Position numbers and translations under genes: made by a program. Under the pieces are notes generated by a model that worked only from the letters and a program-made list of their open reading frames with translations, was not told the origin of the DNA and searched no databases. A stretch of 50,700 bases of DNA. Source: Algoriphagus faecimaris. Lineage in GTDB: Bacteria; Bacteroidota; Bacteroidia; Cytophagales; Cyclobacteriaceae. Location: NCBI RefSeq assembly GCF_900101705.1, contig NZ_FNAC01000039.1:1-50700 (forward strand), in the 5' to 3' direction. Each line of letters opens with the position of its first letter. Within the stretch, counting starts at the first letter, position 1. Below are positions 1 through 7,285 of this stretch, one piece after another.

Positions 1-212
1 TAGACCCCCGTACTCTCCATGGCTACATGGGTCACACGTTTTTCTTTCAACCAGTCCCGAAGCTGTTCAAGCGATTCGGTAAAGCCGTCATAGGAACGGG
101 TCTCTTCCTTTAAGCCTTCACCCCTGATAGTCGCCACGATAAGGCTCTTGTGGACATCTATTCCACAGCCCCTTGCAATGAGTTGATCAAAGTTTACTGT
201 CTGAGCTTTCAT
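1..212 (-). CDS. IS110-family transposase, N-terminal fragment cut by the window edge
   Basis: About 70 residues are visible from an ATG at 210-212. The start of the protein carries 'GIDVHKSLIVATI' and later 'AMESTGV', which match the first two acidic motifs of the DEDD (RuvC-like) catalytic domain of IS110-family transposases. These enzymes move circular intermediates and, in the IS110/IS1111 group, are guided by a bridge RNA encoded in the element's own non-coding end. The C-terminal serine domain lies outside the window, so it cannot be said whether the gene is intact. The non-coding end of the element would be expected in the 200 bases to the right. Family call is firm; integrity unknown. 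Confidence 0.85.
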   Translation of the reverse strand, partial: MKAQTVNFDQLIARGCGIDVHKSLIVATIRGEGLKEETRSYDGFTESLEQLRDWLKEKRVTHVAMESTGV

Positions 213-416
213 AACGTCCTGATTTGTACAGTTGATTTCTACGAAAACGGTGGATGCTGGGATATAATCATCCCCCTGTGTGTCGCGCTCCCGTCATGGA
301 TATTTCATGTGTTTATAATTTGATTTTTATGGCCACAACTTGTCCCGAGTATCGGGGTGGAATCTTCGCAAGAATTGTAATCATGCCTGTGTGTGTCGTT
401 TGCGTCGTGCTCGATT
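213..416. other. Non-coding stretch between the IS110 transposase start and sco
   Basis: No gene is visible. IS110-type elements keep a non-coding end upstream of the transposase, where a bridge RNA is encoded, so part of this stretch probably belongs to the element. Two imperfect copies of a GT-rich word occur (about 275-290 and 386-412, both starting CCTGTGTGTG/T and ending GCTC). A short CCCGA-GTA-TCGGG hairpin lies near 344-356. The right boundary of the element cannot be placed because this family lacks long terminal inverted repeats. Confidence 0.35.
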
Positions 417-1070
417 TCATGGTTTGAGAATTTTAGGTATGTCTCTGATCAAACGGTCCACTTGATCTGATTTAGTCCCGTCGTACACTCCTCTGATGAG
501 TCCCTTTTGATCTACGAGGACGAAAGCTCCGCTATGTAAAAATCCGCCCGGTTCATTTTGGTCTTCCATCGCTGTAGTGAGGTAGCTAGTTTGGCCTATT
601 TCGTAGATTTTTTCTGCATCCCCAGTTAAGAAATTCCAAGTGTCGGCATTTTCGATACCCAGTTTATCAGCATATTCATTTAGCACCTCTTGCGTATCAT
701 GTGTCGGGTCAATAGAGTGACTCAAGATTTTAAAGTTGGGATCATCTTTGAATGCCTCATGAACTCGAAGCATCTCTTTTTTCATAATTGGACAAATGGT
801 AGGGCAAGTGGTGAAGAAAAAATCTGCTACATACACTTTGCCTTCGACAGTGGATTTATCTACAACTTGACCTTTCTGATTAATAAATGAAAAATCCGCG
901 ATTTGATGGTAAACCGTATCATTTCGGGTTTCTCCATCTACTTTTACTTCATCTACATGCCAGTTGCCCAAGATAGGCAGTGATTCCTCAGAGTTAGTGC
1001 TTGTGGAAGTACACTGCCAGGTCATCATTCCTGTAAGTAGGAGGGAAAGATACAAACTGAATTTGCGCAT
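417..1070 (-). CDS. SCO1/SenC family copper chaperone lipoprotein
   Basis: The 217-residue protein begins with a lipoprotein signal ending near 'MMTWQC' and continues into a thioredoxin-like fold. The copper-binding CxxxC motif is seen as 'TTCPTICP', and a distal His in 'GGFLHSGAF' fits the third ligand of SCO proteins. SCO/SenC proteins deliver copper to the CuA site of cytochrome c oxidase, or act as a thiol reductase, on the outer face of the cytoplasmic membrane. It lies 7 bases downstream of the hemJ-like gene on the same strand, so the two are probably co-transcribed; haem synthesis and oxidase assembly fit together. An IS110 element sits just beyond its stop codon. Length and motifs are normal. 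Confidence 0.9.
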   Translation of the reverse strand: MRKFSLYLSLLLTGMMTWQCTSTSTNSEESLPILGNWHVDEVKVDGETRNDTVYHQIADFSFINQKGQVVDKSTVEGKVYVADFFFTTCPTICPIMKKEMLRVHEAFKDDPNFKILSHSIDPTHDTQEVLNEYADKLGIENADTWNFLTGDAEKIYEIGQTSYLTTAMEDQNEPGGFLHSGAFVLVDQKGLIRGVYDGTKSDQVDRLIRDIPKILKP

Positions 1071-1077
1071 GGATTGC

Positions 1078-1614
1078 TTATGGTTTTGTTCTGTATTTTT
1101 TATAAAGCTTGATGCCTAGCATCAAAAGGACACCTAAACCGACAAGTCCTGCTATTCCCCAAATGGTATCGATGGTGTTTTTCAGCACAATGAGAAATAC
1201 AATCGCAAATAGTAGTAACGTCGAGGCTTCGTTCCAGATTCTTAACTGAGTGGAGGTCCAGCGAGTTCGGCCATTTTGCAATTCTTTGAATAATTTGTGA
1301 CAGCCTAGGTGATAGGCATAGAGTAGGACCACAAATACCAGTTTGGCCTGCATAAATCCCAGCTCAAGGTAGCCTAGCCGATAGGTAATCACCCAAGTAC
1401 CAAAAATCAGGGTAAGTATAGCAGAAGGCCAGGTGATAATGTACCACAGCCGGTAGGTCATCAGGTCCAATTGAGGCTTGAGGATTTTCCGTTCATGTTC
1501 GGGACGTTCCATCGCCTCAGTCTGGTAAATGAATAATCGTACGATATAAAAAAGTCCTGCAAACCAAGTAACTACAAAAATGATATGAAGTGCCTTAATG
1601 TATTCGAAACCCAT
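1078..1614 (-). CDS. hemJ: HemJ-like protoporphyrinogen IX oxidase (CopD/UPF0093 family)
   Basis: This 178-residue membrane protein opens with 'IKALHIIFVVTWFAGLFYI', the hallmark start of the HemJ family, including the conserved His of the first membrane helix. Four hydrophobic segments are visible (residues about 5-28, 55-80, 85-105 and 130-170). HemJ oxidises protoporphyrinogen IX to protoporphyrin IX in haem synthesis in bacteria lacking HemY or HemG. Related sequences are often labelled CopD-family. It directly precedes the SCO gene. The enzymatic role is inferred from the family; the membrane topology is seen. Confidence 0.82.
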   Translation of the reverse strand: MGFEYIKALHIIFVVTWFAGLFYIVRLFIYQTEAMERPEHERKILKPQLDLMTYRLWYIITWPSAILTLIFGTWVITYRLGYLELGFMQAKLVFVVLLYAYHLGCHKLFKELQNGRTRWTSTQLRIWNEASTLLLFAIVFLIVLKNTIDTIWGIAGLVGLGVLLMLGIKLYKKYRTKP

Positions 1615-1665
1615 GTCAAATTTTTCGGCTAAATTAAGGCCTAATCAGTTTAAGCCCTAAGATTT

Positions 1666-2073
1666 TTGAAAACTAACAAAATTATATTTACCGGTATATT
1701 GACGCTCGTCATTGCGCTCGTCTTTTATATCACCAAGGAAAGCTTCTCTGGAGCTGGTTTGAGTCGATTTGAGGGAAAATTGGAAGAAATGGATTTTTAT
1801 CGAAATGAAAACAATACCGGCCCAGTATTGAGAGTGTATTCGGTCAAAGTCATAGAGAAGGATTACGAGTTGATGCAAGAATTTGCGAAATCCATGCCCC
1901 ACACTAAATATGGCAGGACTTTGGTTTTCTTTTTTTCGGATGAATTGAACAAAAAGGTAAAGGTAAGGCCCAATGAGCCCTATTTTGATTCGGTCTATGA
2001 GCCGTTTTTGATGGGTAGTTTTCAGAAAACTCCCATGGGAGAAGAACGTTTCAGTTTTAGTAAAAATGATTAA
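1666..2073 (+). CDS. Small membrane-anchored or exported protein of unknown function
   Basis: The family is not recognised. The 135-residue frame has only a TTG as possible start, because an in-frame stop lies at 1651-1653 and no other start codon follows until deep inside. The N-terminus 'MKTNKIIFTGILTLVIALVFYI' is a typical signal or membrane anchor, followed by about 105 polar residues. Its last 8 bases overlap the start of meaB on the same strand, which suggests translational coupling. The coupling argues that it is a real gene rather than chance, but nothing links it functionally to methylmalonyl-CoA mutase. Confidence 0.65.
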   Translation: MKTNKIIFTGILTLVIALVFYITKESFSGAGLSRFEGKLEEMDFYRNENNTGPVLRVYSVKVIEKDYELMQEFAKSMPHTKYGRTLVFFFSDELNKKVKVRPNEPYFDSVYEPFLMGSFQKTPMGEERFSFSKND

Positions 2074-3049
2074 AAGAAAAAGTCTCGAAGAATATAAGCA
2101 GGGAGTGATCCAGGGTAACCGGGTGATTCTCTCCCAAGCGATTACCTTGGTGGAGAGCAATCTTGATTCCGATTCGGAGCTTGCTGGTCAATTAGTCCAA
2201 GAGATTTTACCTCATTCGGGAAAGTCTATTCGGATCGGAATTACTGGGGTGCCGGGAGTGGGAAAGAGTACCTTTATTGAGGCTTTTGGTAAGTTACTGC
2301 TTTCCAAAGGAAAAAAGGTAGCGGTTTTGGCAGTTGATCCTAGTAGCCAAAAAACCAGGGGTAGTATTTTGGGAGATAAAACCCGGATGGAAAAATTAGC
2401 CTTGGATAAAAGGGCTTTCATCAGGCCCAGTCCTTCAGGAAGTACGCTCGGAGGCGTGAGTGCCAAAACCCGTGAGGCCATGCTGCTTTGTGAAGCGGCT
2501 GGTTTTGATGTGATTTTGGTAGAGACTGTAGGAGTAGGGCAATCTGAAGTAGCAGTGAAGGGAATGGTTGATTTTTTTCTTCTGCTGATGCTTGCGGGTG
2601 CTGGAGACGAACTTCAAGGTATTAAAAAAGGAATTATGGAAATGGCAGATGCGCTGCTCATTCACAAGGCTGATGGAGAGAATGTGGCTGCTGCCAAAAG
2701 AGCGAAATCCACTTATTCCAATGCTTTACATTTGTTTCCCTTGGCAGAAAATAGCTGGTCTCCTCAGGTGATTACAGGGTCCTCTATTTCTGGCGAAGGA
2801 TTGGAGGAGGCTTGGAGTATGGTTTTGAAATTTCAGGATCAGATGCTTCGAAGTGGTTGGTTTGAGCGAACGAGAGCTTCTCAGCGATTGACATGGCTCC
2901 ATGAATCGGTACAAGCGATACTAGGCAAGCAGTTTTATGCTCAGCCAAAAGTGAAAAAGCTGCTGGAATCAGATGAAGAAGAGGTCAAAAATGGCATCAA
3001 AAACCCCATGACTCTGGCTAGGGAGCTGACCAAGATCTTTCTTTCTTGA
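2066..3049 (+). CDS. meaB: MeaB-type G-protein chaperone of methylmalonyl-CoA mutase
   Basis: The 327-residue protein has a P-loop 'GVPGVGKST', the family signature 'AVDPSSQKTRGSILGDKTRM' and 'ETVGVGQSE', as expected for MeaB/ArgK/MMAA G3E GTPases. MeaB gates adenosylcobalamin loading onto methylmalonyl-CoA mutase and protects the enzyme from inactivation. The mutase genes mutB and mutA are not adjacent but lie about 14 kb away in this window, and a B12 uptake locus sits between. The family's older name 'ArgK/LAO transport kinase' is a historical misassignment. The start at 2066 overlaps the preceding small gene by 8 bases. Full length, no anomalies. Confidence 0.95.
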   Translation: MIKRKSLEEYKQGVIQGNRVILSQAITLVESNLDSDSELAGQLVQEILPHSGKSIRIGITGVPGVGKSTFIEAFGKLLLSKGKKVAVLAVDPSSQKTRGSILGDKTRMEKLALDKRAFIRPSPSGSTLGGVSAKTREAMLLCEAAGFDVILVETVGVGQSEVAVKGMVDFFLLLMLAGAGDELQGIKKGIMEMADALLIHKADGENVAAAKRAKSTYSNALHLFPLAENSWSPQVITGSSISGEGLEEAWSMVLKFQDQMLRSGWFERTRASQRLTWLHESVQAILGKQFYAQPKVKKLLESDEEEVKNGIKNPMTLARELTKIFLS

Positions 3050-3142
3050 TCCAAAAAGGTATTTTGGGTTATGATCCAAGGCTTCTCTGAACGATCATCT
3101 CCTTCAGCGGGGCAGTTTTAATAGTATAAAATCCATCAATTC

Positions 3143-3874
3143 ATGAAATATGTGCTCTATTTTTTTGCTCTAGCCTTACTTTCTTGTAGTAAAGGTAAAA
3201 ATCAGGCGATAATGTGGGATACCCGCCAACTAGAAGCAGAAAACTGTGTAGGTAAAGAATGTGCCAAAGTTTCCTTGAGCTATCCTATTGCGGCAGGTGG
3301 AGCGCAGAGCGCAGTGATCAATGCGACTATTGAAACTCAACTTCAGCGCTATTTGGATTCCGAGGATATATCGGCTGACCTTGAAAAAAGCGTAGAAAAT
3401 TTCCTTCAAAATTATATTGACTTCAAAGAAGAATTTCCCGATGCCTATGGGGAATGTTCGCTGGAAGTCGAGGCTCGGGTGAGTCATCAGTCCGATTCAT
3501 TGCTGAGCGTTTATTTTGAGCACTACGTTTTCACCGGAGGAGCTCATCCAAATTCATCAGTTTACTTTTTGAATTTTGATCCCCAAAGTGGGGAGGTAAT
3601 CGAGCGTGATCAGCTGATTTTGAATCAGGAGGAACTGTTGAGCATGGCAAAGGATTCTTTTAGAGCCTTTCATCAAATTCCCCCAGATCAAGATTTGAAA
3701 GAGTCGGGGCAATTTTTTCTTCCTGAGACAGGGTTTTTCTTACCTCAAGCCATTGGCTTTAGAGAGGATAGCTTATACTTGATTTATATTCCTTATGAAA
3801 TCGGCCCTTATGTGATGGGGTATACCGAATTGAGTTTTGCTCCTGAGCAAGTAAGAGGTATCGTTAGAAAATAA
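3143..3874 (+). CDS. DUF3298/RsiV-like lipoprotein
   Basis: The 243-residue protein has a lipoprotein signal with lipobox near 'LALLSC' at residues 11-15. The C-terminal half contains 'YVFTGGAHPNSSVYFLNFD' and 'GEVIERDQLI', typical of the DUF3298 domain paired with an N-terminal DUF4163-like region, as in the RsiV anti-sigma ectodomain. RsiV binds lysozyme in Bacillus, but this protein has no cytoplasmic anti-sigma part and is therefore only an envelope lipoprotein with the same fold. It stands alone on the plus strand, and the MITE-like repeat starts 4 bases after its stop. Precise function unknown. Confidence 0.8.
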   Translation: MKYVLYFFALALLSCSKGKNQAIMWDTRQLEAENCVGKECAKVSLSYPIAAGGAQSAVINATIETQLQRYLDSEDISADLEKSVENFLQNYIDFKEEFPDAYGECSLEVEARVSHQSDSLLSVYFEHYVFTGGAHPNSSVYFLNFDPQSGEVIERDQLILNQEELLSMAKDSFRAFHQIPPDQDLKESGQFFLPETGFFLPQAIGFREDSLYLIYIPYEIGPYVMGYTELSFAPEQVRGIVRK

Positions 3875-3877
3875 ATA

Positions 3878-3975
3878 GAGGCTGTCTCAAAAGGGAACTT
3901 AGGGGCTGACAGATACTGTGGACCCTTGCTGTGTGGAGACATTTGATTGGGTCTTCGCATTTTTGAGACAGCCTC
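3878..3975. repeat. 98-bp MITE-like element with perfect 15-bp terminal inverted repeats
   Basis: GAGGCTGTCTCAAAA at 3878-3892 is the exact reverse complement of 3961-3975. The 68-base interior is not self-complementary in an obvious way and encodes nothing. The GAGGCTGTCTCAAAA-type end resembles terminal repeats of several bacterial DDE transposon families, so this may be a non-autonomous miniature transposon. No clear target-site duplication flanks it. It lies between two convergent genes, so it could also serve, or have been kept, as a bidirectional terminator. Confidence 0.6.
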
Positions 3976-3984
3976 AGTTTTTCT

Positions 3985-5037
3985 CTAGCGCATCAAAAAA
4001 CCCGAAGGACCTCTTCCTACTTCAAAACTTCTTTTTTCTTCACCATTCTGGTCTAGAACGGTGACGCTTCCGTTTCCCTGAAAACCATTTGCATTACTCA
4101 AATAAATTTCCTCTGCATTCGTGTCGAAACCAATGCCGTAAAATCCGGACCCCTCGTGCCAATTTAAATCTATAGTGGAGTTGAACAAGGATAGGGCTGC
4201 AATCCCATCTTGGTAGTCAGGCCATCCTGAGCTAGTCAAAAGGTACATGATGTCATTGCTGCCAAAGGCAATTTTACCAGTTGCATTTGAAATGGGATAG
4301 GTATTGGTGGAGGCTAGGGTGAAATTATCCAGATGAAAGCTGTAAAAAATCACCTCTTCAGCAGCAGTGGAGTAGAGGTAGATCCTCCCCTGTGCTTCAA
4401 AAAAAACTTTGGGACTGCCTTCTACCTCCAGGATTTCAACGACCTCTTCCGATTCGGAATCGATGACTTCTACTTTTCCTTCTTCTGAACCCGCTACGAG
4501 TATAAATTTCCCAAAAGAAATCAAATCTTCAGGCTTTCTTGACACCGGGATTTTTTTCGCAACGGATCCACCTTCGGTACTCCTGACTACAGCGATATAA
4601 GATGAGGGAGTGTTAAAGTCTGCATCATAGGGCCCATAGTCTGATATAAATAGCTTTCCTGAATTGACAGCCAATGATCGAGGCTGATCTAAATCAGAAG
4701 TAACGGCACCGATGCTAGTAAAATCGCCAGGATTGACTATTTCTATTTTGCCGGTATTGGCGACAAGGTACATCAGGTTATTTTCGTAGATCAAATCTTG
4801 CAAAAGTCCTGCGAAAGGTCTTCCGTTTGCGGATTCAAAAATAGCTGGTTTTAACTCATCCGTGCTAGGATTGAGATGATACACTTCGCCGTCATTACTC
4901 CCAAAAGCCCCTTCATTGAGAATGAGGATTCCTCTGTCAAATTCTCCCAGAGGTCTTTCTGGTACGGATTCGGTACAAGAAAAGGATAGAAAAAAGAGCG
5001 AAATAATTGCACTGATTTGGATTAATTGGTTTCTCAT
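3985..5037 (-). CDS. btuG: BtuG-like surface beta-propeller lipoprotein (YncE/DUF5074 type)
   Basis: The 350-residue protein starts with a lipoprotein signal (Cys at about residue 21, 'LSFSCTES'), followed by repeats of the YncE/NHL beta-propeller type ('RGILILNEGAFG', 'VNSGKLFISDYG', 'SGKFILVAGSEEGKVEVID'). Its stop-proximal neighbour is btuB, which it overlaps by 4 bases (ATGA), so both are made from one mRNA under the cobalamin riboswitch. In Bacteroides, BtuG is a surface propeller lipoprotein that binds B12 very tightly and hands it to BtuB. The assignment here rests on fold plus operon context; the binding residues cannot be verified by eye. Confidence 0.75.
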   Translation of the reverse strand: MRNQLIQISAIISLFFLSFSCTESVPERPLGEFDRGILILNEGAFGSNDGEVYHLNPSTDELKPAIFESANGRPFAGLLQDLIYENNLMYLVANTGKIEIVNPGDFTSIGAVTSDLDQPRSLAVNSGKLFISDYGPYDADFNTPSSYIAVVRSTEGGSVAKKIPVSRKPEDLISFGKFILVAGSEEGKVEVIDSESEEVVEILEVEGSPKVFFEAQGRIYLYSTAAEEVIFYSFHLDNFTLASTNTYPISNATGKIAFGSNDIMYLLTSSGWPDYQDGIAALSLFNSTIDLNWHEGSGFYGIGFDTNAEEIYLSNANGFQGNGSVTVLDQNGEEKRSFEVGRGPSGFLMR

Positions 5038-6878
5038 AATTGAATAGATAAATTGAAATGATAAGATCTTCCCGGCATGGGTCTGAGGTAAATCACTTGG
5101 TAGTCAGTGTTCCCTATGTTTTGAATTCGGAACTGCAAAGGAACCTTCACATTGCCTACTGACAGTCCCAGAAAATCAAAATGAAGATCATTGAGGAAAA
5201 ATGCATTTAGGGATCTGGCGCTGTCCGCAGTGATTTTACGGTTGCCATTGTAGGAGTTTTGACTGCTGATTTGAAATTGTTTGAAAGTTACTCTCAGTAG
5301 GAGTGACGCTTGATGTCTTGGCGTGTAGGGCAATTGTCTCCCCAAATTCATTTCTGAGTCGGACTGAACGGTGACTGCTCGATTGAGGCTGTATTGCCAT
5401 TGGGTGCTCCATGAAAAATTTCCAGATTTGTAGGTATAGCTCCCTTGGTATTCAATACCGTCTGAGCGTACTTCTCGGATATTTTGAGGGCTCCAGAAGG
5501 AACCTTGCGGAAGCCAAATGATCCAATTCTCCACATGGAGTCGGTAGGTAGTAAGACTTTGGGAGAAGTTTCCAGCTTTCCATTCCAATCCGGTTTCTGC
5601 AGTCCAGCTTTTTTCAGGAAGCAATTCAGGGTTTCCTCCGGGGTTCCAGAATCGATCATTCAGTGTGGGGACCTTGAACCCTCTCCCGAGTGAAGCTTTC
5701 CACTTCAAGCTTTGATTTTTCTTTTTCCAAAATTCCCAATCCATCCCTATACTCGGAATCCAAGGCTGCAGCTGATCTGCAAAGGAAAGTTGACGAAGAT
5801 TCAAAGCCAGACTGAAATTATCCTTGGGCTGATACCTGATTGACTGAAAGAGTTCTATCCGCTGATCCACGGCTTCATAGGTATCTAAGTCACCCTGTAT
5901 ATGAGATAGTCTAGTTCCCAAATGAAAAAACCAATCTTCCTTCGCCTGATAGTCCCACTCTGCGCCCAGAAAGAGTTGATTGGTCAGATTGATGCTTTCA
6001 TTGAAAACTTGCTTTTCCCGGACAAGTCCTCCTTTGAAAAGCCATGAGCTTTTCTTTCCCAATTTCTCATAATCAACCACGGTTCTGAAACTTTGATCTC
6101 TTTGCCGGTCTTGACTATTTGAACCCATGGGCGGGAGGATTTCTCGGTCTGCTTCATGGTACCAAAAAGAAGTTTTTAGCTTTTTGGAATTGTTGATTTT
6201 CCAAGCAAAGTCTTGTGAATAGCCCATCTGATTTACTTCGGCATGGTCCTGTTCTTGAATTGGAGTGCCGGGTAAAGCTAAATTTTTAAACGTATAATTG
6301 TTTTCGGCACTTTGCCTGTAGAATTTACTTTGGAAATAGAGTTTATCGCTAGAGTAGCTTCCTTTGATTTGAGTGTTAGCTTGTCCGAAGCTGCCCATTT
6401 CTTGAGAAAACCGGGCAGAGAATCCTTGTTCGAATTCGTAATTTGAATGGAGATGCAGGCTGCCGCCGATTGCCTCGTTTCCTATCAGGGCACCGTTGGA
6501 GCCAAAATGTAAGCTTGCACTTTCGAAGGCGAAGACAGGAAGTAAAGAAAGGTCGCTTTGCCCGAGGGAGGGACTATTGAGTGGGATGCCGTTCCAAAAA
6601 ATAGAGGTATGGCCTGCGGAAGTACCTCGGAAAGAAGGGGAAGCAAGCATTCCTGGACCATATTCTCGAATGAAGACGGGGCTTTGAGCAGCGAGTAATC
6701 GTGCTAGGCTTTGTGATTGAAATGAAGCCAAGTCCTTTTTTTCCCAAGTGACCTGCTTCTGACCCTGATCATATCGATCAATAAAGGAAGCTTCGATCTC
6801 TATCGGGGACAGAGATACTGTGTCTTGCTTTTCCGGACTAAACCCAAAAAAGGAGATCACCCAAACGAATAAAATCAT
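5034..6878 (-). CDS. btuB: TonB-dependent outer-membrane cobalamin receptor BtuB
   Basis: The start is set at the ATG at 6876-6878, which gives a 614-residue precursor with a signal peptide (MILFVWVISFFGF). An upstream in-frame TTG at 6974 would place non-signal sequence ahead of it and lies inside the riboswitch region. A plug domain is visible ('LARLLAAQSPVFIREYGPGMLASPSFRGTSAGHTSIFWNGIPLN'-like order, with FRGTSAGHT), followed by a long beta-barrel ending in an aromatic-rich strand ('YHFNLSIQL'). A cobalamin riboswitch precedes the gene and a BtuG-like lipoprotein follows it, supporting B12 rather than siderophore import. A TonB box is not obvious. Confidence 0.9.
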   Translation of the reverse strand: MILFVWVISFFGFSPEKQDTVSLSPIEIEASFIDRYDQGQKQVTWEKKDLASFQSQSLARLLAAQSPVFIREYGPGMLASPSFRGTSAGHTSIFWNGIPLNSPSLGQSDLSLLPVFAFESASLHFGSNGALIGNEAIGGSLHLHSNYEFEQGFSARFSQEMGSFGQANTQIKGSYSSDKLYFQSKFYRQSAENNYTFKNLALPGTPIQEQDHAEVNQMGYSQDFAWKINNSKKLKTSFWYHEADREILPPMGSNSQDRQRDQSFRTVVDYEKLGKKSSWLFKGGLVREKQVFNESINLTNQLFLGAEWDYQAKEDWFFHLGTRLSHIQGDLDTYEAVDQRIELFQSIRYQPKDNFSLALNLRQLSFADQLQPWIPSIGMDWEFWKKKNQSLKWKASLGRGFKVPTLNDRFWNPGGNPELLPEKSWTAETGLEWKAGNFSQSLTTYRLHVENWIIWLPQGSFWSPQNIREVRSDGIEYQGSYTYKSGNFSWSTQWQYSLNRAVTVQSDSEMNLGRQLPYTPRHQASLLLRVTFKQFQISSQNSYNGNRKITADSARSLNAFFLNDLHFDFLGLSVGNVKVPLQFRIQNIGNTDYQVIYLRPMPGRSYHFNLSIQL

Positions 6879-6883
6879 GCCTG

Positions 6884-6910
6884 ATCGAATTAAGTTATAA
6901 TCAATTCGAT
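6884..6910 (-). promoter_or_regulatory. Hairpin directly upstream of the btuB start
   Basis: ATCGAATT and AATTCGAT form a perfect 8-bp stem around an 11-base loop, ending 5 bases before the btuB ATG. It lies where a ribosome-binding site would be, so it is a candidate expression platform for the riboswitch upstream. A second perfect hairpin (7-bp stem, 3-base loop) sits at 6947-6963, between the aptamer and this one. The switching mechanism is inferred from position only. Confidence 0.45.
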
Positions 6911-7009
6911 TCGGGCTTGAAGAGAAATGGGAAGAAATGAAACGTGGTCGGTAACCTACCGACAGCTGATGCAAGTCTTCTTCGCTTTTCCTCCGAAAGC
7001 ACAGAATCT

Positions 7010-7175
7010 ACAGAATTAGGCAGGTCTCCTGGCTTATCTGACTTTTGCTGCCTTCTCAGTCCGTTCTTTGAACCAATGGCATGTGTGAGCAAAAGCTTTT
7101 TTCAGACTTACAGTTGCGGGGACAGCTTCGGTTTTTAACCGAATTCCCTTTTAATCCTAAAAACAAAGAATATGC
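7010..7175 (-). ncRNA. Cobalamin (AdoCbl-type) riboswitch controlling btuB-btuG
   Basis: Read on the minus strand, the stretch contains the conserved blocks of the B12 riboswitch in the right order: 'AAAGGGAATTCGG' (about 7152-7139), 'GCTGTCCCCGCAACTGTAA' (about 7126-7107), 'GCCATTGG' (about 7080) and the B12-box-like 'AAGCCAGGAGACCTGCC' (about 7034-7018). It precedes btuB, which fits repression of B12 import when the vitamin is plentiful. Boundaries are approximate. No second copy is seen in front of the divergent btuF-like gene. Confidence 0.93.
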
Positions 7176-7197
7176 TTTTAGAAACCTATTTCTGGTA

Positions 7198-7229
7198 CAA
7201 ACATAGTTGCTCTTTCTGATCAAATGCAA
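7198..7229 (-). promoter_or_regulatory. Promoter for the riboswitch-btuB-btuG transcript
   Basis: On the minus strand a TATGTTTG (7205-7198) fits the Bacteroidota -7 consensus TAnnTTTG. A TTG at 7229-7227 lies 21 bases upstream as the -33 element, with an alternative TTTG at 15 bases. The predicted start near 7190 lies just before the riboswitch's first conserved block, which supports the call. Confidence 0.55.
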
Positions 7230-7245
7230 GATCAAGAAAGATTTT

Positions 7246-7277
7246 TTTGTAATCGGTTCTTGCTTGCTGTTAATTTG
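7246..7277 (+). promoter_or_regulatory. Candidate promoter for the btuF-like operon
   Basis: TTTG (7246-7249), a 20-base spacer and TTAATTTG (7270-7277) resemble the Bacteroidota promoter, with one mismatch in the -7 element. Transcription would start about 7284, almost on the first possible TTG codon of the btuF-like gene, which would make that message leaderless or push translation to the TTG at 7301. Confidence 0.35.
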
Positions 7278-7285
7278 GCTTTTAA

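Noticed and set aside
1657..2160. 167-codon minus-strand frame opposite the small gene and meaB
   Set aside because: It is antisense to a gene with a good signal peptide and to a conserved GTPase; no recognisable domain.
6879..6974. N-terminal extension of BtuB from a TTG at 6974
   Set aside because: It would place 32 non-signal residues ahead of a clear signal peptide and overlaps the riboswitch's downstream hairpins.
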